This document shows positions 22,000 to 33,419 of a stretch of 64,000 nucleotides of DNA, piece after piece. The position numbers were made by a program, and so were the translations under genes. This DNA comes from Aldrovandia affinis. Lineage: Eukaryota > Chordata > Actinopteri > Notacanthiformes > Halosauridae. The stretch's first letter is position 1; every line of letters starts with the position of its first letter. Below the pieces are notes generated by a model. It searched no databases. It was not told the DNA's origin and worked only from the letters and a program-made list of their open reading frames with translations. The DNA is taken from NCBI GenBank assembly GCA_029706075.1, contig JAINUG010000258.1:62001-126000 (forward strand), written 5' to 3'.

Positions 22000-23303
22000 A
22001 TCAGTACCGGTTTCAGCCCTCCTAGTGTTAAGTTCAGCTTTGTTGTACAATTTACATTGATCACTATGATGCCAGAAATACTGTATTAGTCTACCCTGTT
22101 TTTGTATTACCATTTTCACATTGGTTTCTCCCAGTTTGTCCATAATCTCATATGGACCTTCCCAGTTTGCTTCCCAGCCCCCCCCCTAAAAAATTTTTAA
22201 GCATTACTTGATCGCAAATTTGAATATCCACTCTGTGCGTGGGGGCATAGGCCCTTGCTGAGTAATGATGTGCTGTTCCCATCATGTTAGCAACATCTAG
22301 AAGCTTACACTGAAGTGTCTGCTGCACTAGGGTAAGAAACTCATCATGTGTGCCCCTTGTGGTAATGGGAAGAGGAATACCTGATGGATGTGAAATCTGC
22401 ATGGGCCTGCCCGTCATAAGCTTGAAAGGGCTGTAACCAGTAGTACGTACCCGTGTTGCCCTAATACCGTTCAACCATACTACTAGATTGCGGGCAATAA
22501 TGAATGTGTAATTGCCTTTCCACCCCTAAGAAATTGCAAAGGTGCATCATTATTTCTGAAATAAATGGTGCCCCATTGTCACTTTCCAGTCCTGTTCCCA
22601 CAAGACACGAGTTGTAGTAGCAGTGTCACTCCTCCTGGTAGAGAATGCCTCTACCCAGTGAGTAAACATATCCACTACCACTAGGAGGAACCGATATCCT
22701 CCTTTTGCTGTAGGTAGCGGACCTGTGTAATACATTTGAAGAGTTTCCCATGGGCCATCATTCAAGTGGGAGGTACCAATGGGAACCTTGTGATGGGTAG
22801 ATGCAGGATTCATCTCAGCACATACAAGAGTGCCAGGTGGTGAGGTACATCTGCTTTTATACTGGGCCACCAGTAGCAATTCTGTAATAGATCCATTACT
22901 TTTGCTGGTGATCCATGACCTGCTATTTGGTGCATGAATAAAACTAGCTCCTTATGAAGCATAGAGGGTGTTACCCAAATGAGTGGGTTAGTGTGGTACA
23001 AAATATCATCAAATATTTAAAAATCTGGTGTGTGCCATGATTATGGTTCTGGAAATTGTTGTTGTTGCCGAATGGCACTAATAACCTCTCTACGATTTAT
23101 TTGTCTGTCGCCTGGCATTCTTGTAGATTGAGTGTAGATTGTGATTGTTTAACAGGTTCAACAGTGAGAGTGGGAGGCAGGTAGTGCCATGGAATGCCTG
23201 AAACATCTGCTAGTTTTGCAATTGGATCAACTTTGTTATTATTTTCTTCTTCGGTTGTGGAGCCATGTTTTTGATGGGCTTTAACCATATAAATGGCCAC
23301 CAT
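22000..23303 (-). pseudogene. ERV-D RNase H tail and integrase
   Basis: Minus-strand pol remnant. An RNase H end (VKAHQKHGSTTEEE, 23097-23303) is followed by a zinc-binding region (HKELVLFMHQIAGHG, NCYWWPSIKADV) and the integrase core with FLLVVVDMFTHWVEAF (first Asp). In another frame come SDNGAPFISE (second Asp) and SMVERY (Glu, about 22465-22530). A C-terminal part has GYSPFKLMTGRPM (22148-22474) and a WEGPYEIMDKLG motif. Several frameshifts and stops are present. It differs from the integrases of ERV-A, ERV-B and the fragment at 39.4-40.0 kb, so it represents a further retroelement. It abuts the LTR at 23316 directly. Confidence 0.8.
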
Positions 23304-23546
23304 ACCTCTTTCCCTTGTCGTGGTTTCAGGTCGACAATTTCTTGTTGTGCAGAATTTATTTAAAAGTTTTCAATAAAGAGGATTGATAGAATAATAGACT
23401 TTATTTTCAACAAGTAATCATAAAGCCAAGATATCTCTGCAGAGTCCAAATTACTCAACTGCTGCAAAGGCCTTTTATACTATTCTAAAACAGATCATAG
23501 TTTTCTTCTATATCAGACACAAGTTATATTTTCCTACCTGACATGT

Positions 23547-23575
23547 TTTGACGGCAATACTTCCGTCTTCGTCAG
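23547..23575 (-). ncRNA. Hammerhead-like core, left PLE repeat (damaged)
   Basis: Reverse complement of the core at 25755-25784, with CTGACGA and a stem-loop GACGG/CCGTC retained. The invariant GAAA reads AAAA (G to A), which would be expected to inactivate a hammerhead ribozyme. Confidence 0.45.
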
Positions 23576-23622
23576 AGGGGTCACTGGATGGTATGTGACG
23601 TGTCTTAAGCAGCTGATGTTAT

Positions 23623-25671
23623 TTATAGAGGCGTGATCGTCCTGTCAGATTTGACAGGACGACCACGCCCCCCGCTGTCATTTCGCCGTTTGAGAACGCT
23701 GCTCCAGGTGGTGGAAAGCATGTATGCCCCCTCGTCCCGGTTCATCGTCGTTTGCGCTCGCTTTCTAATTTCCACTGCCTCCATAATCCAGCGCTGATGT
23801 TTGTTGTCCTGGGTGCGGATGACTTTGGCCTTATTCCAGTCCATGATGTGATCCTCCCGTTTGCAGTGATCTGTGATTGCCGATTTGAGATTTTCTTGTA
23901 GTGACCGTTTCTTTATAGCCCGTGTCTGTCTTTTTGCTGTCTCCTTCTCGCATTCCTTTTGGTGCTCTTTTTTGCGGGTGATGAATGACCGACCTGTTTC
24001 TCCTATGTATGATTTATTGCATGATTGACATGGTATTTCGTAGATGATGTTGCATTTGTTGTCCGGGTTGATTTTGTCTTTCAGGTGCACTAATAATTGT
24101 CTGAGTTTTATATGTGGTTTGACTGGTGTACTGATGTGATGTTTTTTCATGGCTCTCTGTATGCGTTCAGTGATGCCTCTGATGTATGGTAGTGTGACCA
24201 CGCCTATGTTTTCAGTTTTGTTGTCCTGTTTCTTTTTTCCTGTGCAGGTGTGTTGTCTTTGTTGTACTTGCCGTTTTCCCTTTTCTATGGCCCAGTTTGG
24301 ATAATGACAGGTTTTAAGAGCATTATGGATGTGCTGTTCCTCTTGTTTTTTATCCTCCTCGTCCGTTACTATGCCGGCGCGGTCGTACAGTGTCCTAACT
24401 ACTGATAGTTTGTGCGTTGTGGGATGTTCTGATGTCCATAACAAATATTGGTCCGTGTGTGTTGGTTTCCTGTATATTTTGATTTTGATGCTATCGTCAT
24501 TTGCGTGATATATTTTAATGTCCAGAAAGGCTATGGATTTGTTTGTTTCCTCCTTGTGTGTGAATTTTATTTGTCCAGTGTCGTCCATGGTGTTTAGGTA
24601 ATCCGTGATGTCCTGCATGTGTCCCAACTTGACCTTCTCCAAGATGTCATCTACATACCTTTTCCATAGGGTGGGTCGGCAGTGCTCAGGTGCAGATGTT
24701 ATGGCCTTGGCTTCCAGGTTTTCCATAAAAAAGCTGCACATTATGGCCAACAGCGGGTCCCCCATAGCAAAACCTTCTTTCTGCCGGTATATTTTTTGTC
24801 TGAACCGAAAATAAGTGGATGTGGCTACAAACTGCAATAACTGTGAGATGTCCTGTGGGGTGAGATTGGTGCGTTTTTTGAGTGTTTTGTCTGCTGCTAA
24901 CCGTTCCTGTACTATTTGTAATGTTGCCTCAATCGGTGTTCTGGTGAAGAGTGATACGACGTCGTGGGATATAAATATTTCGTCTGTTTCTACTTTTATT
25001 GTTTTGAGTTCCTGTGCTAGCTGTCTTGCGTTTTTACAGTGCTGATCTGTTAGACCTAAGAGGGGTTTCAAAATGTCTGCAAGGGATTTGGATAGATTGT
25101 AGGTTACTGAACCGATGCTGTCTACTATGGGTTGTAGGGGGGCTCCTGGTTTGTGTATTTTTGGTGTGCCATATATCCGAGGGGTGATACTGGCGGTGAG
25201 AATTAAATGATTATATGATTGTTTGTCTATCTTATTGTGATTTAGCAGCGGTTTCAACAGGGTCTTGAGCCTGCCCTTCTTGGTTTCAGTTGGGTCCTTC
25301 TTCAGTACTTCATATGTGTTTTTGTCTTCTAACATGTCCATCATTTGTCTTTCATATTGTTCCGTGTCCAGGACGACAGTAGTTCTTCCTTTGTCAGCTG
25401 GTAGGATTGTGATGTTTGTGTTTCGTTTTAGTGTATCTATGGCCTCTGCTTCTTTTTTATTGATGTTGCTGGGTGGTAATTTGGCTGTTTTGAGGATTCC
25501 TGCTATTTCGTTGCGTAGTGCTGCTTTTTCTCCTTGGTCCTGTATTTTTTGACACGCTAATTCCGTTGCTAAAATGAATTCCTCATGCGGGATATTTTTT
25601 GGTGTTATGGCGAAGTTTAGACCGCGCGATAGTACCCTGCGTTCTGCCTCTGTTAGCTGATGTTTTGACAT
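23623..25671 (-). CDS. PLE reverse transcriptase with GIY-YIG endonuclease
   Basis: Intact 682-codon ORF, the only full-length enzyme in the window. The N-terminal third has TILPADKGRTTVVLD, a motif typical of PLEs. The RT core (about residues 165-420) carries YGTPKIHKPGAPLQPI, SHDVVSLFTRTP (motif A Asp), EGFAMGDPL (motif B) and RYVDDI (catalytic motif C at about residue 340). The C-terminal GIY-YIG nuclease (about 545-640) shows IIYEIPCQSCNKSYIGETGR with Cys residues around it, and SAITDHCKREDHIM downstream. This enzyme would nick target DNA and prime reverse transcription there. Start at ATG 25671 (MSKHQLTEAERRVLSRG), with an in-frame TAA-type end at 23623. PLE assignment is firm from the RT plus GIY-YIG order. 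Confidence 0.95.
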   Translation of the reverse strand: MSKHQLTEAERRVLSRGLNFAITPKNIPHEEFILATELACQKIQDQGEKAALRNEIAGILKTAKLPPSNINKKEAEAIDTLKRNTNITILPADKGRTTVVLDTEQYERQMMDMLEDKNTYEVLKKDPTETKKGRLKTLLKPLLNHNKIDKQSYNHLILTASITPRIYGTPKIHKPGAPLQPIVDSIGSVTYNLSKSLADILKPLLGLTDQHCKNARQLAQELKTIKVETDEIFISHDVVSLFTRTPIEATLQIVQERLAADKTLKKRTNLTPQDISQLLQFVATSTYFRFRQKIYRQKEGFAMGDPLLAIMCSFFMENLEAKAITSAPEHCRPTLWKRYVDDILEKVKLGHMQDITDYLNTMDDTGQIKFTHKEETNKSIAFLDIKIYHANDDSIKIKIYRKPTHTDQYLLWTSEHPTTHKLSVVRTLYDRAGIVTDEEDKKQEEQHIHNALKTCHYPNWAIEKGKRQVQQRQHTCTGKKKQDNKTENIGVVTLPYIRGITERIQRAMKKHHISTPVKPHIKLRQLLVHLKDKINPDNKCNIIYEIPCQSCNKSYIGETGRSFITRKKEHQKECEKETAKRQTRAIKKRSLQENLKSAITDHCKREDHIMDWNKAKVIRTQDNKHQRWIMEAVEIRKRAQTTMNRDEGAYMLSTTWSSVLKRRNDSGGRGRPVKSDRTITPL

Positions 25672-25754
25672 GTTGCATATCCATTTGTCTGTTATTTTAC
25701 TGTCGCGCTGTTTGTTGCCTTTCTTTGCAAGTGACGGTGCATCCAGTGACCCCT

Positions 25755-25790
25755 CTGACGAAGACGGAAGTATTGCCGTCGAAACATGTC
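25755..25790 (+). ncRNA. Hammerhead-like ribozyme core, right PLE repeat
   Basis: CTGACGA (fits CUGANGA), then a stem GACGG / loop / CCGTC, then GAAA and CATGTC, in the order of a hammerhead core. PLE terminal repeats are known to carry minimal type I hammerhead motifs. The partner strand for stem III upstream is weak by eye, so self-cleavage is not shown. Confidence 0.5.
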
Positions 25791-26148
25791 AGGTAGGAAA
25801 ATATAACTTGTGTCTGATATAGAAGAAAACTATGATCTAAGTAAATATAGACACTATGAACTTATTTGAACTATTCCAAAACAGGTTCAACTCCTCCAGA
25901 TCCATCTCCCAAAGGGTGTCTCCATTGCTCATGCCACAATGGTTTTTGAAAATAAGTCCTGTTTACTTCAATATTATTGGTTGGCATTTAAACATAGCTT
26001 GAGATTTGACCTACGTGTCATTCACCTTTGCAGAAACTCCCTAAAACTCCTATCTCTTGGCTTGCCACAATGATTTATCATTCTTGGCCCTGATTCATCT
26101 ATTCTTTAAACCATGGTGGTTTCAGCTGACTTATGCAGAATAAAAAAT

Positions 26149-29100
26149 TACATTACATTACATTACATTACAGGCATTTGGCAGACGCTCTTATCCAGAG
26201 CGACGTACAACAAAGTGTTAACCGTAGTCAAGAACAGTTTAGCTGAAAGCCAACCTAGTGGGAAGTACAATTCCTGGGTGCTAGGAGCAACCACATAGTT
26301 AAACTAGGACCCTGTAGGTAAATCTGTAGCCACAATTCAGAGGTAGCAGTAAAGCACTCAATGCAGGAAATAATGCCTAAGCCTAATACAATACATAAAC
26401 AAGTAGATGTGTAAACTAAGCAACTATGTCCCTAAGTTAACAAAAACCGGACTACGGGGAGAGGTGCACCCTGAAGAGGTGAGTCTTCAGTCGTCGCTGA
26501 AGGTGGCCAGGGTCTCAGCTGTTCTGACTTCCACAGGAAGGTCATTCCACCATCGTGGAGCCAGAACCGACAGGAGACGTGACCAGGAAGCGCAGGTGCG
26601 GAGGGGGGGAGGTGCTAGGCGTCCTGAGGTAGCAGAACGGAGAGGTCTGGCAGGTATGTAGGGTTTGAAGATCTTGAGGAGGTATGTTGGGACTGATCCC
26701 TTGACTGCCTGGTATGCTAGGACCAATGTCTTGAATTTGATGTGAGCTATAACAGGCAGCCAGTGGAGGGTAGTGAGCAGGGGGGTGACATGGGAGTCTC
26801 TAGGAAGGTTGTAGACCAGACGGGCTGCAGCGTTCTGGATGAGTTGCAGGGGTCTGATGGCAGAAACGGGAAGGCCAGCCAGGAGTGAGTTGCAGTAGTC
26901 CAAGCGGGACAGTACCATTGCTTGGACCAGGAGCTGGGTAGAGTACGTGGTAAGGAAGGGACGGATCCTCCTGATGTTATACAGGAAGAATCTGCACGCC
27001 CGGCTTACCGCTGCAATGTTCATTGATAGGGACAGCCTGTTGTCCATCACCACACCGAGATTCTTGGCGAGGGTGATGATGTCACCAGGGTGTCACCTAG
27101 AGAAATGGAGAAATCAAGGTGGGGAGAGTTTAGGGCAGGAATGAAGATTAGTTCTGTTTTACCTGGGTTGAGCTTTAGGTGGTGACTGTCCATCCAGCTC
27201 TGAATGTCCCCCAGGCAAGCAGAGATGCGGGTAGAGACCTGAGTGTCTGATGGGGAGAAGGAGAGAAAGAGTTGAGTGTCATCAGCATAACAATGATAAA
27301 ATAAGCCGTGGGCAGAGATTACAGAGCCAATGGAGCGGGTGTACAGGGAGAAGAGAAGGGGACCGAGGACTGAGCCCTGTGGAACCCTGGTGTGGAGGGA
27401 GCGAGGCGGTGATACTTTACCAGCCCAGGCAACCTGGAAGGAGCGACCGGAGAGGTAGGACTCGATCCTGCCGAGGGCTGTACCGCAGATCCCTGTTGCT
27501 GCCAGGGAGGACAGGAGGATGGAGTGCTCCAAAGTGTCGAAGGCAGCTGAGAGATCAAGCAGGATCAGGATGGAGGAGAGGGAGGCGGCTCGTGCGGTGT
27601 GAAGAGCCTCATTGACCGAGAGGAGAGCGGTTTCTGTTGAGTGGCCAGGTCTGAAGCCGGACTGGTGGGGGTCCAGCAGGTTATTTTCTGTGAGGAAAGC
27701 AGAGAGTTGGTTAGATACCGCTCTTTCGAGGGTTTTAGACAGGAAGGGGAGGAGGGATACTGGGCGATAATTCTGGATAACTGAGGGGTCTAGAGTGGGG
27801 TTTTCAGCAGAGGGTGATATGGGCCCTTTTAAGGGTGAGGGGAAACAACCAGAAGACAGGGAGGAGTTCACAAGGGAGGTGACAAATGGGAGGATGTCAG
27901 GTGTGATCGCCTGGAGGAGGGATGAAGGGATAGGGTCGAGGGCACAAGTGGTAGGGCGGTGGGAGAGGAGGAGGTGGGAAATATCAGTCTGAGAGGGGAG
28001 AAAAAGAGGGGAAGCAGGGGGAGGGCACAGAGGGAGTGGAGGGCACAGCGGGAGTGGAAGGCACAGCGGGAGTGGAGGGCACAGCGGGAGTGGAGGGCGC
28101 AGCGGGAGTGGAGGGCGCAGCGGGAGTGGAGGGCACAAAGGAGCTGCGGATGTTTGCAATTTTCTCCTCGAAGAAAGCAGCAAAGTCATCTGCAGTGAAG
28201 GGGGACAGAGGTGGGGGAGGAGGTGTGCTGAGGAGAGAGGAGAAAATAGAGAACAGTTGACGAGGTTTAGATAAAGAATTTAGAATTTTAGTTTGGTAGA
28301 AGATTGCCTCAGCGGCAGTGACAGCAGAAGAAAACACAGACAGTAAAGACTGATAGGATGAAAGGTCGGACGAGTGCCTGGATTTCGCCCACTTCCTCTC
28401 AGCAGCACGGAGGCTGACCCGGGAGGTGCGCAGGGTGTCGGACATCCAGGGACTAGGAGGGGATGAGCGTGCAGGTCTGGGGAGAAGAGGACAGAGAGAG
28501 TCAAGTGCAGAGGACAGAGATGAGATTAGGGTGGAGGAAGCAGTGTCAGTGGGGAGTCTAGGGAATGCTTTAAGGGGGGGGAGGGAAGCAGTGACAACGG
28601 GAGCGAGGGAGGAGGGTGAGAGGGAGCGAAGGTTACGACGGGCAGTGATGGGTGTTGGAGGAGGGGAGGGAGGATGGGGGGCAAGGGAGAGGGAGAAGGA
28701 AATGAAATGGTGATCAGATGTATGCAAGGGGGTAACCGTGAGATTGGAGCAGGGGCAGTTCCTCAGGAAGATCAGGTCTAGGAGGTTGCCTGTCTTGTGG
28801 GTTGGGGAGGAGTTTTGCAGGGAGAGGTCGAAGGAGTGGAGTATTGGTAGGAAGGCAGCAGACTGGGGGGCCTCTAGGTGGATGTTGAAGTCTCCCAGGA
28901 GGATCAGCGGGGTGCCGTCCTCAGGGAAGGAGCTGAGCAGGGTGTCTAGCTCGTCGAGGAAGCATCCCATCCCAAGGGCCCTGGTGGACGATAAACAACA
29001 ACAATAAAGAGTTTAGTAGGATAGGTGATGGAGACAGGGTGGTATTCAAAAGAGGATATAGACAGGTTGGAGAGGGGAACGACTGAGAACTTCCATGCGG

Positions 29101-29773
29101 GAGAGATAAGCAAACCTGTACCACCACCACGGCCGGATGGCCGGGGGGTGTGGGAGAAGGAGTAGGCGGACGAGAGGGCAGCAGGAGTAGCGGAGTTGTC
29201 AGGGCTGATCCAGGTCTCGGTGAGGGCGAGAAACTGGAGGGACAGGAGGGAGGCATAAGCAGAAATGAAGTCAGCCTTCTGTGTGGCCGACCGACAGTTC
29301 CATAGCCCCCTGAGATTGTGAAGCTGTCACAAAGGGTCAGGGGGGGGGTAGGAGAGGTTGGAGATGTTCCGTTGTTGTGGGAGGGTGCGATGCTGGAAGC
29401 GCGTTCTGAATGGGAGAGAGCAGACTGTTATGGGGTGCGGGCACATACTGGGAGGGAGCGACGCAAGTGTCGCTCTGACAAAGGTAAAAAGAGATCAGAA
29501 ACAGGTGAGTACAATGACGTGGTAATTGCACGGATTACTCTTTACAATCCGCTGCAATCAGACTAGCAATCAAACTAACAATGACTCGAAATTAAGAATA
29601 ACACGGCTAATCTAATTTCGTAATAGCAAATTAAGTACCAATAAACTACGCAAAGTTAAGAAACTACAGATAACTAACCGATCAATCAAACTAACGCGGT
29701 AAACTCTAGCAAACCGAAAAATACTAAACACACGCCGGACGGAAACAAACAGCAGGTCGATTCAAAACACAGG
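26149..29773 (-). mobile_element. L2-type LINE, nearly full length
   Basis: 3.6-kb minus-strand LINE inserted in the ERV-B-type LTR, with AAAAT at both junctions (26144-26148 and 29774-29778). Its 3' end (26149-26215) carries a (TAATG)n-type tail preceded by the conserved CGCTCTGGATAAGAGCGTCTG stem region that also ends the SINEs in this window. That shared tail suggests this LINE family mobilised them. Confidence 0.9.
26487..29300 (-). pseudogene. L2 endonuclease-reverse transcriptase
   Basis: Endonuclease: about 29300-28985 in one frame (ALTETWI), then 28970-27984 after a one-base shift, with LLGDFNIHLEAP and LHTSDHHFISFSL (catalytic Asp/Asn and His). A PSTPAV repeat (28021-28135, about six 18-bp units) lies between endonuclease and RT. 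RT: 28189-27047 with [54 protein letters not shown] and YADDTQLF (catalytic). C-terminal part: 27053-26487 with LDYCNSLLAGLP and WNDLPVEVRTAE. It would make element cDNA at nicked chromosomal DNA. A frame change near 27050 and others prevent a single product. Confidence 0.9.
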
Positions 29774-30195
29774 AAAATAATATGTTTATCACAAAGTGAC
29801 TGTGTGAGATTACAGAGAGAGTGTGTGTAAATGTGTGTGCGCGTTACAGTAGCCCTGCTATAATGTAGACATTCACTTATATTGGTTACATTGTTACATT
29901 GTTACAGACAACAGGCAAAGATGGCGGCGCGTGCACATTGCGAGGCCCAGCGTCTACCCAGATTGTGCGAATTAGCAGTTATTTACCTATTAGTTGTAAA
30001 TCTGTTTATCAAAAACAGTCTTGCACTAATATCGTACACTCGAGAACATCTTTTGGACCTTGGATTACAACACGTTATAGCCGTTCTTATGCTCCCCAGC
30101 GAGATTGCTCGCACACCCGGGACTACCACTGCAGTGCGGCCGGCCGGCCGGCCGTGCTCCTCGACCGCGCAGAGAACGTAAACAAAGACGGGGTA

Positions 30196-31338
30196 AGCGG
30201 GGAGGCCTAAGGGCTAAGCTAAAGCTAACACCACACCGGCAGGCGCTCCCTAGCTTATTCCTCGCCAATGTTCGCTCTCTGGTGAACAAGATGGATGATC
30301 TACGGCTGTGGATTATCAACACCATTCGATTAAGGACTGCAACGTCATGATATTGACGGAATCCTGGCTCAATAGCGAAATTCCCAACAGTGCTGTTGAG
30401 CTAGCAGGACGTGAGCTACACCGAGTGGACAGATCAGCTGATTCGGGCAAATCACAGGGAGGAGGTTTGTGCATTTATGTAAACAAAGCTTGGTGCACAG
30501 ACAATTCCACTATTGAGAGTCACTGCTCTGTTAATCTGGAATATCTTGTAGTTAAATGCAGACCTTTTTATCAGCCTAGGGAATTCACAGCTACCCTAGT
30601 GATTGCAGCCTACATACCCCCAGATGCTAATGCTAAGGTAGCAATGAAAGAGCTCCATGCTGCCATTAGCAAGTATCAGACAATGCATCCGGAGGCAGCC
30701 TTTTATCGTTGCAGGAGATTTCAATCACTCCAGCCTGAAGACTGTGCTCCCAAGTTTTATCAGCATGTCTCTTATCCCACAAGAGGCAACAAAACTTTAG
30801 ACCATGTTTACATGAACATAAAGGAGGCATACAGAGCTGTTCCCCTCCCCCACCTGGGACAGTCTGATCACCTCTCTTTGTTCCTACTACCCAAGTACAC
30901 CCCACTCATCAAACGGATTAAGCCCTGACCAGATCTGTGAAGATATGGCCTGAGGGGGCAGACTCTGAGCTACAGCGCCGGCTACAACCCACGGACTGGA
31001 GCCTGTTTGCCACCCAGGCCACCACAGACTCCCACACAGACATTCACTCCTACACCTCCTCTGTTTTGGACCATATCAGCTCCAACATCGACAGTGTCAC
31101 CACCATCAAACGGATTACCACTTTCCCCAATCAGAAGCCGTGGATGAACAGAGAGGTCCGCTTACAGCTGAAAGCACGTGACACCACTTTTAGATCTGGT
31201 GACAAGCGGGCCTACTGCTCAGCCAGGGCTGACCTGAACAGGGCAATCAAGCAGGCCAAGCACAGCCACAAGCTCAAGGTTGAGGATCACTTCAACACCA
31301 ATGATTCCCGCGCATGTGGCAGGGCATCCAGGCCATGA
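30196..31338 (+). pseudogene. Rex1-like endonuclease and linker
   Basis: Apurinic-type endonuclease, which would nick the target DNA. SLFLANVRSLVNKMD opens the domain, then a frameshift near 30330 leads to VMILTESWLN and GGGLCIYVN. At about 30700-30760 two compensating frameshifts scramble the GDFNHSSLK catalytic motif, after which the frame returns at FYQHVSYPT. The final LGQSDHLSLFL still carries the catalytic His. A TGA at about 30926-30928 and a later stop at 31338 break the link to RT. The linker contains TDWSLFATQATTDS and PWMNREVRLQLKARD. Confidence 0.8.
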
Positions 31339-31498
31339 CGGACTACAAACCATCCAACAACTCCCCCCCCGCAACTGACCCCTCCCTCCCTGATGAACTC
31401 AATAACTTCTATGCCCGCTTTGATAGAGACAACCGGGAGACGCCCACCAGGGCTGCTCTCCTGCTGATCTCCAACCCCTCACTCTCTCCTCCACGGAT

Positions 31499-32866
31499 GT
31501 GTTCGCCGCACTGAGCAGGACTAATGCACGTAAGGCAGCTGGGCCTGATGGCATCCCCGACCGGGTGCTCAGGAACTGTGCTGAGCAGCTGACGGAGGTG
31601 TTCACTGACATTTTCAACCTGTCTCTAGCCCAGACAACTGTCCCAGCGTGCTTCAAGACCACCTCCATCGTGCCTGTGCCGAAACACTCCTCCGCGACGA
31701 GCCACAGCAACTTCCGCCCTGTTGCACTCACCTCCACCATCATGAAGTGCTTCGAGAGGCTGGTCCTGGCTCACCTCAAATCTGGCCTCTCACCATCTCT
31801 CGACAAACATCAATTTGCCTACCATGAGAACAGGAGCACGGACGACACCATCTCCTCCGCGCTACACTCGGCCCTCACCCACTCGGACGAGAGCAACACT
31901 CACGTGCGAATGCTGTTCATCGACTTCAGCTCAGCATTCAACACCATCATCCCCTCCAAACTCATCTCCAAGCTTGGTGACCTTGTGGTAACCAAGGACC
32001 TGGACATCATCCCCTCCGTCTGCTACTGGATCCTCGACTTCCTGAACAACAGACCCCAGTCTGTTAGGATAGGCAACCTCACCTCCTCCACCCTAACCCT
32101 GAACACCGGCATCCCACAAGGCTGCGTGCTGAGCCCCCTTCTCTACTCCCTCTTCACCTACGACTGCACTCCTATGCATGATAGCAACACCATCATCAAG
32201 TTTGCAGATGACACAACGGTGGTGGGCCTCATCAAAAACAACGATGAGACAGCCTACAGGGAGGAGATCCAGCACCTGACGACGTGGTGCGCCGACAACA
32301 ACCTGGCACTGAACACCAAGAAGACTAAGGAGCTCATCGTGGACTTCAGGAAGACTAGGGCTGTCGCTCATGCCCCCGTCCACATCAAAGGGGCGGAGGT
32401 CGAACGTGTCTCCAGCTTCAAATTCCTGGGTGTCCACATCTCCGAGGACCTCTCCTGGACCTTCAACACCTCATCACTGGTCAAGAAGGCTCACCAGCGT
32501 CTCTTCTTTCTGAGGAGACTGAGGAAAGCCCACCAATCTCCTCAGATCCTGGTGAACTTCTACCGGTGTGCCATTGAGAGCATCCTCACCAACTCCATCA
32601 CGGCCTGGTATGGCAACTGCACTGCCTCTGACCGGAAGACACTGCAGAGGGTGGTGAAAACTGCCCAACGCATCACTGGCTCATCTCTCCCTACCATCAA
32701 GTCCACCCACGACAGACTGAGGAAGGCTCACAGCATCATCAGAGACTCCTCTCACCCTAACCACGGACTGTTTGCCCTCCTCTCCTCCGGGAGGCGCTAC
32801 AGGAATCTACGTTCCAAGTCCAGCAGACTCAGGAACAGCTTCTTCCCCTCCGCTGTCATCTCCTGA
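31499..32866 (+). CDS. Rex1-like reverse transcriptase domain
   Basis: Open for 455 codons, covering the whole RT. Motifs: [60 protein letters not shown] (motif A), [14 protein letters not shown] (motif B) and [12 protein letters not shown] (catalytic FADD, motif C). A C-terminal region with ITAWYGNC and [11 protein letters not shown] follows. The enzyme would perform target-primed reverse transcription. It is intact here, but the upstream endonuclease is broken and no start codon of the original protein is in frame, so the element is dead as a whole. Confidence 0.88.
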   Translation: MFAALSRTNARKAAGPDGIPDRVLRNCAEQLTEVFTDIFNLSLAQTTVPACFKTTSIVPVPKHSSATSHSNFRPVALTSTIMKCFERLVLAHLKSGLSPSLDKHQFAYHENRSTDDTISSALHSALTHSDESNTHVRMLFIDFSSAFNTIIPSKLISKLGDLVVTKDLDIIPSVCYWILDFLNNRPQSVRIGNLTSSTLTLNTGIPQGCVLSPLLYSLFTYDCTPMHDSNTIIKFADDTTVVGLIKNNDETAYREEIQHLTTWCADNNLALNTKKTKELIVDFRKTRAVAHAPVHIKGAEVERVSSFKFLGVHISEDLSWTFNTSSLVKKAHQRLFFLRRLRKAHQSPQILVNFYRCAIESILTNSITAWYGNCTASDRKTLQRVVKTAQRITGSSLPTIKSTHDRLRKAHSIIRDSSHPNHGLFALLSSGRRYRNLRSKSSRLRNSFFPSAVIS

Positions 32867-33099
32867 ACTCCTCATCCCCTCCTCATCCCCTCCAGTGACT
32901 GCCCCTCTCCACCTCCCGTAGTATCTTGACCTTAGACTCTGGATCACTCCGGATACTCTGACTCTGGATTACTATGGATTACTCTTCATGTAGTAACTCT
33001 GTTCATTGACTCTGGATACCCCCCTGACTACCCGCACTAGCTCTGTCATACCTACATTCTGCACATATCCATGTACAATACTGTAATATAGCCTTGTAT

Positions 33100-33419
33100 A
33101 ATTTTGCTGTATAATACTGCTACACTATACTGCTGTATAATATTGCTGTCCACATCCTATAGCCTACTTATATTATCCCATACTTATATTTATCTCCTGC
33201 TCTTCATATCCTGTAAAATATACTGTATATTATACTTATATTCACTAGCACTGTTACTTACCTACTACCTATACATATATTTATATATTTATACTCACCG
33301 GTACCCTTATTGCCATATGTACATACCTGCATATAGGTATAGGTATGCTGCCATAGCTTACACCTGTTGGGGCTATCTGTATATTTCCTATGCTTGTGCT
33401 CCCCTGCTCTTACATAATG
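33100..33419 (+). other. AT-rich 3' untranslated region of Rex1-like LINE
   Basis: Degenerate TATAC/TACTGTA words and TA-rich runs. An open frame here is Tyr/Leu-rich low complexity and not a gene. Confidence 0.5.

Larger units (their letters stand above)
23492..25838 (-). mobile_element. Penelope-like element (PLE), intact ORF
   Basis: Element bounded by inverted repeats of about 100 bp (23492-23594 and 25740-25838) and flanked by a near-perfect 15-bp target duplication ACTATTCYAAAACAG (23479-23493 and 25870-25884), the right copy after 31 bp of extra sequence. It lies inside an ERV-B-type LTR. The single ORF between the repeats is uninterrupted, suggesting a recent insertion. Confidence 0.92.
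23316..29906 (-). repeat. ERV-B-type LTR split by two insertions
   Basis: Three separated blocks together match the continuous LTR at 45446-46036: 23316-23493, 25870-26148 and 29774-29906. Landmarks include CAATAAAGAGGATTGA, TAATCATAAAGCC, CCATGGTGGTTTCAG and TGTAGACATTCACTTATATT. A Penelope-like element separates blocks 1 and 2, and an L2 LINE separates blocks 2 and 3. It could be the 3' LTR partner of ERV-B or an independent LTR. The low-coordinate end joins ERV-D pol directly and the high-coordinate end joins the Rex1-like LINE, so no target duplication can be read. Confidence 0.85.
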
